Below are positions 8,409 through 15,626 of a DNA stretch of 15,626 bases, in pieces. The notes under the pieces are model-generated. The model ran no database searches. It was not told where the DNA came from and saw only the letters and a list, made by a program, of their open reading frames with translations. The first letter of the stretch is position 1, and every line of letters starts with the position of its first letter. The position numbers and the translations under genes are program-made. This stretch comes from DASRDU01 sp035560235 (lineage in GTDB: Bacteria; Acidobacteriota; Blastocatellia; RBC074), in NCBI GenBank assembly GCA_035560235.1, contig DATMAG010000101.1, positions 1 to 15,626 of the forward strand, given 5' to 3'.

Positions 8409-8409
8409 T
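8404..8409 (+). promoter_or_regulatory. TATAAT -10 box for the downstream receiver/HATPase gene
   Basis: A perfect TATAAT overlaps the selA stop codon and lies about 65 bases before the GTG at 8474. No recognisable -35 box sits 16-18 bases upstream, so this could be an activator-dependent promoter or chance. It is weak evidence for an independent start of transcription. Confidence 0.35.
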
Positions 8410-8473
8410 CGCCTGGCAGCGTCATCCGCCCCGCATCCCCTGCGAGCCGGTGAAGAAGAGGAAATCAGGTTCA

Positions 8474-9298
8474 GTGAACAAAGCGAAAATTCTGATCATT
8501 GATCATCAGCCCGAATCCCGCGCCTCGCTGGAAAGGCTGCTCTCGGACGGCAGGCATCAGGTTGTCGCCGTCCCCGACGGGCCGAGCGCGCTCAGAAAAA
8601 TTGCGGGCGCGGATTTCGATCTGATTATCAGTGACCTGGCCATCGGCAATCACAATGGCGACGGCGATGTCAACGGCCTGCGCCTGATTGCTGAAATCAG
8701 CCGCAGGGCGCACGCTCCGGTCGTGATCTCCACCGATGCCACCGGTCAGAATATTCACAAGGCCTTCAGGGCGGGCGCGGCCAGGTATCTGCTCAGACCA
8801 TACGACCGGAACGAACTCGAAAAGATCATCGAGAAGGCTCTTGCATCCCAGGCACGCCTCAAGGCCGGTGCCGAGCCGACACCCGGCGTCCGTGAAGTCA
8901 TCGAAATCGAACTGCCGAGCGATGTGAAATATCTTGACGGCGTGCTCTCTTACCTGATCGAACGCACCGCCCGTTACGGCATCATCAGCCCGGCGAGTTC
9001 GAATACCTTCGTCGCACTTGACGAAGCTCTGAGCAACGCCATCAGACACGGCAATAAAAACGACCCGTCGAAAAAAGTTCACATCCGCGTCGAGCTTTCC
9101 ACCGATGAAGCCCGCTTCACAATTCGTGATGAAGGCCCCGGCTTCAATCCGACAGCCATTCCCGACCCGCTCGACCCCGCCAATCTTTTCAAAAACTCCG
9201 GGCGCGGCGTCCTCCTGATTCAGCACATTATGGACGAAGTGAAATACAACGAATCCGGCAACGAAGTCACAATGGTCAAAAGACCGGAGAAGAAATGA
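8474..9298 (+). CDS. Response-regulator receiver fused to RsbW-like HATPase, degenerate receiver
   Basis: A 274-residue cytosolic regulator. Residues 4-120 form a receiver domain: ILIIDHQPE gives Asp10 but His11 in place of the second acidic residue, DLIISD carries the phospho-acceptor Asp54, VVIS gives Ser86, and the conserved lysine is Arg108 (LLRPY). Residues 145-260 form an anti-sigma-factor-type HATPase domain with N box DEALSNAIRHGN (183-194), G1 box DEGPGF (219-224) and G2 box GRGVLLI (243-249). There is no histidine-phosphotransfer segment, so it is probably a serine kinase or anti-sigma partner-switch protein rather than a histidine kinase. GTG at 8474 follows GAGGAA (8458-8463); an in-frame GTG at 8450 would add eight residues but has no ribosome-binding site. 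It is a paralogue of the protein at 11403-12230. Confidence 0.88.
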   Translation: MNKAKILIIDHQPESRASLERLLSDGRHQVVAVPDGPSALRKIAGADFDLIISDLAIGNHNGDGDVNGLRLIAEISRRAHAPVVISTDATGQNIHKAFRAGAARYLLRPYDRNELEKIIEKALASQARLKAGAEPTPGVREVIEIELPSDVKYLDGVLSYLIERTARYGIISPASSNTFVALDEALSNAIRHGNKNDPSKKVHIRVELSTDEARFTIRDEGPGFNPTAIPDPLDPANLFKNSGRGVLLIQHIMDEVKYNESGNEVTMVKRPEKK

Positions 9299-9313
9299 GA
9301 GGGAGACAATAAT

Positions 9314-10381
9314 TCACTGCGGCAGCGTTTCGCTGTGGGTGTGGTAGAGTTCGAGGCGTTTCTGTTCGACCAGCTCTGACAGTTCTTCAATGGTGTAACG
9401 GCCAGGCGGCTGTTTCTGGAGGGCCATCGTTTCGACGGTGGTGAAGAGCGTGGAATTGAAGGGCGTGAAAAGGCCGTGCTTTTCACCGAGCAGGATGATT
9501 TCACCGTTGAAATATCCGGCTTCGGTTTCGCCGCGCTGATGCTTCAGGTCGGCCCAGGTCGAAGGATAAGTGCGTAAATCAGGCGGCAGGCTGCGGGCTG
9601 CGCGAATTGCCGCTTCATCTTCGGTCAGATTGCGCAGCCGGGCAATGTGCGCTTTGACGTCAAACGGATTGTTCTCTTCTTCAACGGAAATTCCCGCCAC
9701 TTCCAGCACGCGCAGGCCTTCTTCAATCACGTCGGCCATAAACCGCGCGACCGGCGGCAGGACGTGCGAAAGCTGCACGTAGTAATCACAGATCGCATGC
9801 GTGGCGTTGTTCAGATTGAGCAGCAGCTTGGCCCACTTGATCGCCATAATGTGATCGTGCGTGGTCGTTTTGAGAACTGCGCGATCAAAATCGGCGGCTA
9901 CCTGCCGCAGCAGTTCATCGCGGCCCAGCGGATAGCAGCCCGTCGCCAGCGAACCCGATCTGGTATGCGCGATCAGGCCGGGCCTGAGCAGCGTTGCGCT
10001 GACATCAACCATCACGCCGTACACGCGACGAAAGCGCGCGGCGGCGGCCTCCTCGTTTCGCACTCCGTTCTGAAAGCAGAAGATCGGTGTCTCCTGTCCG
10101 AATACTTCGTGCAGAGCCTGGACCGCAGCGGCAGTCTGCCGCGATTTCACCGTCAGCAGAATGACGTCATCCTCACGCGGCGTAATCTCACGCGGATCGG
10201 TGACGGCGGTAATGCCGGGAATCTGCTGTTCACCTTCACGGCTGCGAATGGTGAGGCCGCGAGCATTGACTGCGTCAGCCATCGCCTGCCGCGCAATCAG
10301 CAGCACTTCAGCGCCGCCGGCAGCAAGCCGCCCGCCGATCAGACCACCAATTGCTCCTGCGCCGTGAATGATGTATCGCAT
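9314..10381 (-). CDS. panE: Ketopantoate reductase family protein (2-dehydropantoate 2-reductase)
   Basis: Probably reduces 2-dehydropantoate to pantoate with NADPH in pantothenate/CoA synthesis. The 355 residues open with IIHGAGAIGGLIGGRLA (4-20), the Rossmann dinucleotide motif. FQNGVRNE supplies Asn105, KWAKLLLNLNNA (182-193) supplies the catalytic-type lysine Lys185, and STWADL plus TEAGYFNGEI (286-295) supplies Ser274 and Glu287. It is about 50 residues longer than E. coli PanE, with extra length in the C-terminal helical domain, so a related ketoacid reductase is possible. It converges on the receiver/HATPase gene with a 15-base gap and lies 66 bases downstream of the tRNA-Arg hairpin on the same strand. 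No Shine-Dalgarno sequence precedes the ATG. Confidence 0.87.
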   Translation of the reverse strand: MRYIIHGAGAIGGLIGGRLAAGGAEVLLIARQAMADAVNARGLTIRSREGEQQIPGITAVTDPREITPREDDVILLTVKSRQTAAAVQALHEVFGQETPIFCFQNGVRNEEAAAARFRRVYGVMVDVSATLLRPGLIAHTRSGSLATGCYPLGRDELLRQVAADFDRAVLKTTTHDHIMAIKWAKLLLNLNNATHAICDYYVQLSHVLPPVARFMADVIEEGLRVLEVAGISVEEENNPFDVKAHIARLRNLTEDEAAIRAARSLPPDLRTYPSTWADLKHQRGETEAGYFNGEIILLGEKHGLFTPFNSTLFTTVETMALQKQPPGRYTIEELSELVEQKRLELYHTHSETLPQ

Positions 10382-10446
10382 TTGTCAGGGTGTCCGCTGT
10401 CGAATCAGGAAAGAGATGAAAAGCTGATGTGAAGATTTACTGCGCG

Positions 10447-10477
10447 AACAGTTTCAGATTTGCGATCTGAAACTGTT
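10447..10477 (-). terminator. Perfect 13-bp hairpin after tRNA-Arg
   Basis: Three bases past the tRNA 3' end is a perfect 13-bp inverted repeat, AACAGTTTCAGAT, a five-base loop, and its complement. No T-run follows on either strand, so it is not a textbook intrinsic terminator. It could end tRNA transcription, protect or guide processing of the tRNA 3' end, or allow read-through into panE. Confidence 0.55.
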
Positions 10478-10518
10478 GATGCGCCCGGCAGGACTCGAAC
10501 CTGCGACCCTCTGCTTAG

Positions 10519-11157
10519 CTTACCACTCCAGATTTCCCTGGCCCCGATTCCGGGTTGTGGTCTGGACCATATCTTAGGCATTTCAGCCTGGGTGCGTGTG
10601 GCCTCTACGCAACAAGATGACCGTGCCGATTTAGCTCCTTGATTTTCTCCATTAACCTGGCCCTCTCTTCGTATTTGAGTTTCCCCCTTTGACCAGCGAG
10701 ACTGACAAACTCCAGAACAATTCTGGCCTGATCAGCCTTGCCGACAAAAAAGGGAAGCATCAACTCGATCAGCCGTCGTAATGATGAATAATTCTTGACC
10801 CTGACTCGCATGACCTTGCGTCCTCGCTGATGCCCATTTTTCGGGTCGTTGTAAAGATACTTGATTTGAAGTTCGTCAAGAATCTCTTTACAGCGATTCA
10901 GTAATAAGCCATTTGAGTTAGTGATCGAAAGGTTAGCCGATATTGAAGGGGTCATCGCATCATTACGGTTGTTAATGAAAATCGAAAAGCACCCCTCGCC
11001 ATCTATTATTCCCGCTAACCAGGCTAAATCGGTGTCTCGCACGTCCATCATGCTTTGCTCGGTGTTGTCATGGAAGCCGTCAGGCTTCTTTAGAGTTTCA
11101 CCGATACAGCACCCTCCACTGTACGAATTACTTGTTCTCCGCACAGGCTCCCGTTTG
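10519..11157 (-). mobile_element. Group I intron (tRNA type, IC3-like) with homing endonuclease in P6
   Basis: A 639-nt self-splicing-type intron with a complete hand-drawn core. P1: exon CTT with GAG at 11150-11148. P2: 11146-11140 with 11125-11119 (7 bp). P3: GGGTGC 11114-11109 with GCACCC 10595-10590. P4: CGGTG 11103-11099 with CACCG 11064-11060. P5: 11088-11073 (6 bp, TGAC loop). P6: GCAA 11058-11055 with TTGC 10612-10609, then GATG/CATC. P7: GAGGCCA 10605-10599, with the usual bulged A, and TGGTCC 10569-10564 inside the conserved S element AAGATATGGTCC. P8: 10589-10576. P9: ACCAC/GTGGT enclosing P9a (10554-10543) and P9b (10541-10528) with a GAAA tetraloop. The intron ends in G. The subgroup is inferred from the tRNA host and fold. 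Confidence 0.91.
10605..11051 (-). CDS. LAGLIDADG homing endonuclease, single motif, intron-encoded
   Basis: A 148-residue protein inside the intron's P6 loop. Residues 8-22 carry the helix LAWLAGIIDGEGCFS, a LAGLIDADG motif with the catalytic acidic residue at the DGEG position (Asp17/Glu19). Only one motif is present, so it should act as a homodimer like I-CreI (163 residues). The later segment LRRLIELMLPFFVGK with QARIVLEFV matches the usual second half of the fold. The frame stays open upstream through the tRNA, but those codons are tRNA and intron core; ATG 11051 (or the adjacent ATG 11048) is the real start. No strong ribosome-binding site is visible. The gene is visibly AT-richer than its neighbours, consistent with mobility. 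It presumably cuts an intron-less tRNA-Arg allele at the U34/C35 junction. A maturase role is possible. Confidence 0.9.
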   Translation of the reverse strand: MMDVRDTDLAWLAGIIDGEGCFSIFINNRNDAMTPSISANLSITNSNGLLLNRCKEILDELQIKYLYNDPKNGHQRGRKVMRVRVKNYSSLRRLIELMLPFFVGKADQARIVLEFVSLAGQRGKLKYEERARLMEKIKELNRHGHLVA

Positions 11158-11214
11158 AAGGCAGATGCTCTATCCAGCTGAGCTACGGGCGCGTCTGTCA
11201 AAAAACGCTGGCGT

Positions 11215-11244
11215 AATTTACGACGAAGTGCTGCAAAAACGCAA
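11215..11244 (-). promoter_or_regulatory. Candidate promoter for tRNA-Arg
   Basis: On the minus strand TTGCGT (rc of 11239-11244), an 18-base spacer and TAAATT (rc of 11215-11220) lie upstream of the tRNA and would start transcription about 15 bases before its 5' end. Both boxes match consensus at four of six positions. Confidence 0.35.
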
Positions 11245-11295
11245 AGGGTCAGGGCTGATTGCGGCGCGCGGCTGGCGAAGTGCGCGGCGCGGCGG

Positions 11296-11301
11296 CATAA
11301 T
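11296..11301 (+). promoter_or_regulatory. Candidate -10 box for the second receiver/HATPase gene
   Basis: CATAAT (five of six matches to consensus) lies about 100 bases before the ATG at 11403 on the plus strand. No -35 box at normal spacing is evident. The region 11193-11399 holds this, the divergent tRNA promoter and no other gene. Confidence 0.3.
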
Positions 11302-11402
11302 AGCGGCATTGCAACAGGCAGCACAGGTTGTCTTTACCTGCCCGAAACGTTTCTGGCACCTCGGCTCGCAATGCAGGACGCCGGTCTTCAGGGAGGCGGA
11401 TG

Positions 11403-12230
11403 ATGAGCAGCATTCTTCTGGTAGACGACGATCCACTGATGCACGATCTGATTGAAGCGGCGCTGACCAGGGAAGGTCATACGCTGCGACACGCGCCCAA
11501 CGGCGTGGACGGGCTGGAACTGCTCGGACGGGAAAACTTCGATCTGGTCATCAGCGATTTCATTATGCCGGAAATGAACGGCGCGGAATTTCTGGCCCGG
11601 CTGCGACAGGATCATCCGACGCTCAAGTGCATGATGATTACCGCCAACGGCACGCCCGAAGCTGTCATCAGCGCCCTGCGCGAACAGGTCTGCGACTTTC
11701 TGCTCAAGCCCTTCACCCTTGCCGAACTGCGGGCCGCCGTGAGCAGGGCGCTCGCCACCTGCGAAGCCGCCCGCATCGAAGTCATCTCAGCCCGCCCGGA
11801 ATGGATTGAACTGCATATCCCCTGCGCGCTCGATGCCGTGCCGATGCTGCAAAAGCTGATGAAGCAGCTCAAGTCCGATCTGCCGCAGGAAGTCCGCGAA
11901 TCGGTCTCTTACGCCTTCCGCGAAATGCTCAACAACGCCATCGAACACGGCGGCAAACTCGACCCGTCACGCTTCGTCACCGTCAGTTACGTGCGGCTGA
12001 AACGAGCGATCATCTACCGCATCAAGGATCCGGGTGAAGGCTTCGACCCGGCGCAACTGGCGCACGCCGCGATCAATAATCCTGACGACAACCCGGCCCA
12101 TCACATGCTGGTGCGCGAGGAACGCGGCATGCGCGCCGGCGGCTTCGGCATTCTGCTGACCAGTCAGATGGTGGATGAACTGGTTTACAACGAGAAGTGC
12201 AACGAACTGATGTTCATCAAGTATCTGTGA
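11403..12230 (+). CDS. Response-regulator receiver fused to RsbW-like HATPase
   Basis: A 275-residue regulator. The receiver (4-115) is canonical: ILLVDDDP with Asp9/Asp10, phospho-acceptor Asp52 in DLVISDFIMPEMNG, Thr80 (MMIT) and Lys102 (LLKPF). The HATPase domain (about 134-275) has N box FREMLNNAIEHGG (172-184), G1 box DPGEGF (209-214) and G2 box GGFGILL (246-252), and ends DELVYNEKCNELMFIKYL, parallel to DEVKYNESGNEVTMVK in the protein at 8474-9298. There is no HisKA domain. Phosphorylation probably controls binding or kinase activity toward an anti-sigma-antagonist or sigma-factor partner not seen here. GGGAGG (11391-11396) supports ATG 11400 or, at better spacing, 11403. The frame extends upstream to 11328 without a ribosome-binding site. 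Confidence 0.9.
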   Translation: MSSILLVDDDPLMHDLIEAALTREGHTLRHAPNGVDGLELLGRENFDLVISDFIMPEMNGAEFLARLRQDHPTLKCMMITANGTPEAVISALREQVCDFLLKPFTLAELRAAVSRALATCEAARIEVISARPEWIELHIPCALDAVPMLQKLMKQLKSDLPQEVRESVSYAFREMLNNAIEHGGKLDPSRFVTVSYVRLKRAIIYRIKDPGEGFDPAQLAHAAINNPDDNPAHHMLVREERGMRAGGFGILLTSQMVDELVYNEKCNELMFIKYL

Positions 12231-12233
12231 GAG

Positions 12234-12333
12234 TGGTTAGTGGTCAGTTGTCCGTGGTCAGTTGTCCGTGGTCCGTAGATGCAAGGCAACTGACTACGGA
12301 CAATGGACAACGGACTACGGACAACTGACTACC
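12234..12333. repeat. Tandem and inverted repeat between convergent genes
   Basis: Two perfect tandem 14-mers GTGGTCAGTTGTCC (12240-12253, 12254-12267) plus a partial third form a left arm. The right arm (12287-12333) holds the reverse-complement words GGACAA, ACAACTGACTACC and CGGACTACGGACAAC. The arms can fold into a long imperfect hairpin with a loop near 12279-12286. The element exactly fills the gap between the stop codons of two convergent genes, so it may act as a bidirectional terminator. Similar GTCAGTTGTC-type intergenic repeats are known from cyanobacterial genomes. Confidence 0.75.
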
Positions 12334-12334
12334 A

Positions 12335-15355
<3,021 letters not shown>

Positions 15356-15444
15356 AAATGAGCCTCCGTTGAATGCCTGGATGGTGGTTGTCACTGGCGC
15401 GACGAATTGCGGCGCGAAGAAAAGTTGCTGGTCCCAGCGGCGAC

Positions 15445-15473
15445 AGTATCCGCCTCCCGCAGAGTTTAAGCAA
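15445..15473 (-). promoter_or_regulatory. Candidate promoter for the M14 peptidase
   Basis: The minus strand has TTGCTT (rc of 15468-15473), a 17-base spacer and GATACT (rc of 15445-15450). It would give a leader of about 80 bases carrying the GGAGG ribosome-binding site. It is a modest match and lies back-to-back with the MerR-gene promoter. Confidence 0.35.
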
Positions 15474-15481
15474 GATTGTGC

Positions 15482-15513
15482 TTGACCCTGGAATCGGTTC
15501 CGGACTTTATAAT
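15482..15513 (+). promoter_or_regulatory. MerR-type promoter with 20-bp spacer and dyad
   Basis: TTGACC (15482-15487) and a perfect TATAAT (15508-15513) are separated by 20 bases rather than 17. The spacer holds GGAA-TCGG-TTCC (15490-15501), an inverted repeat centred between the two boxes. Overlong spacers with a central dyad are the hallmark of promoters controlled by MerR-family activators, and the gene that follows is a MerR regulator, so autoregulation is likely. The ATG is six bases after TATAAT, predicting a leaderless transcript. Confidence 0.65.
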
Positions 15514-15519
15514 CCCCGC

Positions 15520-15626
15520 ATGACTGACAAAGCCGGAAAAAAGAGTGCGCTGCGCGCGGGTGAACTGGCCCGTCTGGCGGGCGTGAGCACTGACACGCTG
15601 CGCCATTACGAACGGCGGGGGCTGCT
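15520..15626 (+). CDS. MerR-family transcriptional regulator, N-terminal fragment
   Basis: Only 35 codons lie in the window. They read a short basic leader then LRAGELARLAGVSTDTLRHYE (residues 11-31) and RRGLL, the first helix-turn-helix and start of the wing of the MerR family: DNA-binding dimers that activate promoters with overlong spacers by untwisting them. The ligand is set by the C-terminus, which is outside the window; the N-terminus fits metal- or redox-responsive members but cannot decide. It is divergent from the M14 peptidase gene (164-base gap). The ATG lacks a ribosome-binding site. Confidence 0.88.
   Translation, partial: MTDKAGKKSALRAGELARLAGVSTDTLRHYERRGL

Larger units (their letters stand above)
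10480..11192 (-). tRNA. tRNA-Arg(UCU), interrupted by a group I intron
   Basis: The exons are 11192-11158 (35 nt) and 10518-10480 (39 nt). Joined, they give a 74-nt canonical tRNA: acceptor stem GCGCCCG/CGGGCGC, D stem GCTC/GAGC, anticodon stem TCTGC/GCAGA, T stem GCAGG/CCTGC with loop TTCGAGT, variable loop GGGTC and discriminator A. The anticodon loop reads CTTCTAA, so the anticodon is TCT (reads AGA). A20 in the D loop (GGA after the two Gs) and C35 are bacterial arginine identity elements. CCA is not encoded. The intron falls between U34 and C35, splitting the anticodon. An equivalent cut one base later (after C35) yields the same mature tRNA, but the group I rule of a terminal exon U and a terminal intron G favours U34. 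Confidence 0.93.

Noticed and set aside
10518..10520. Alternative splice giving anticodon GCU (serine)
   Set aside because: It needs the intron to end in A instead of G, and the tRNA lacks the long variable arm of serine tRNAs.
11031..11045. GTGCGAGACACCGAT (minus strand, inside the endonuclease gene) as the intron's P7 5' strand
   Set aside because: It resembles the cyanobacterial R element but mispairs with the S element and is not followed by a P3 partner. GAGGCCA at 10605-10599 pairs fully and is directly followed by the P3 3' strand.
11148..11160. tRNA-Sec (anticodon UCA) reading of the loop CTTCAAA, tempting because selA is near
   Set aside because: It would need the 3' exon to start with AA and the intron to end in T. 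The tRNA has a 7-bp acceptor stem and short variable loop, unlike tRNA-Sec, and it has arginine identity elements.
11196..11204. TTGACA just before the tRNA (minus strand) as a -35 box
   Set aside because: No -10 box lies 16-18 bases downstream; that sequence is the tRNA itself.
11052..11324. In-frame upstream extension of the endonuclease reading frame to 11324
   Set aside because: These codons run through the tRNA 5' exon and intron P1-P6. The peptide with VAQLDRASAF is the familiar false translation of a tRNA gene.
12240..12330. CRISPR array
   Set aside because: The repeat units are 14 bases, directly adjacent and inverted, with no spacers.

Overview
This 15.6-kb window comes from a GC-rich bacterial chromosome. 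The gene set is a Tat-exported DUF1501 protein paired with a DUF1549/DUF1553 protein, receiver-ATPase fusions, an MXAN_5187-like protein and a large secreted M14 metallopeptidase. This suggests Acidobacteriota, perhaps Blastocatellia. That placement is inferred from family content only; no rRNA is present.

Layout. Bases 1-1869 carry, on the minus strand, fabI (enoyl-ACP reductase) followed by hemA (glutamyl-tRNA reductase, cut by the window edge). Bases 2039-5720 carry a minus-strand two-gene operon: a DUF1549/DUF1553 protein with a CxxCH motif, then a DUF1501 protein with a twin-arginine signal. A near-consensus promoter lies about 290 bases ahead of it. A small coiled-coil-type protein (6144-6698, minus) is divergent from selA (6957-8408, plus). 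selA is followed by a response-regulator/HATPase fusion with a degenerate receiver (8474-9298, plus), which converges on a ketopantoate reductase (9314-10381, minus).

The standout is at 10480-11192 on the minus strand. A tRNA-Arg(UCU) gene is split inside its anticodon, between U34 and C35, by a 639-nt group I intron. Every core helix can be drawn by hand (P1 to P9, with a GAAA tetraloop in P9b). A 148-codon single-motif LAGLIDADG homing endonuclease gene sits in the P6 loop, and its stop codon overlaps the first base of P7. Upstream of the tRNA and divergent from it is a second response-regulator/HATPase fusion with an intact receiver (11403-12230, plus), a paralogue of the first. It is separated by a tandem and inverted repeat from the convergent M14 metallopeptidase (12335-15355, minus). 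The window ends in the first codons of a MerR-family regulator (plus) whose promoter has a 20-bp spacer holding a dyad and places its start codon at the expected transcription start.

How the genes work together: fabI/hemA, selA and the reductase are housekeeping metabolism (fatty acids, haem, selenocysteine, pantothenate). The DUF1549/DUF1501 pair and the peptidase act outside the cytoplasm. The two receiver/ATPase fusions look like signal-dependent partner-switch regulators. The intron makes supply of one arginine tRNA depend on self-splicing.
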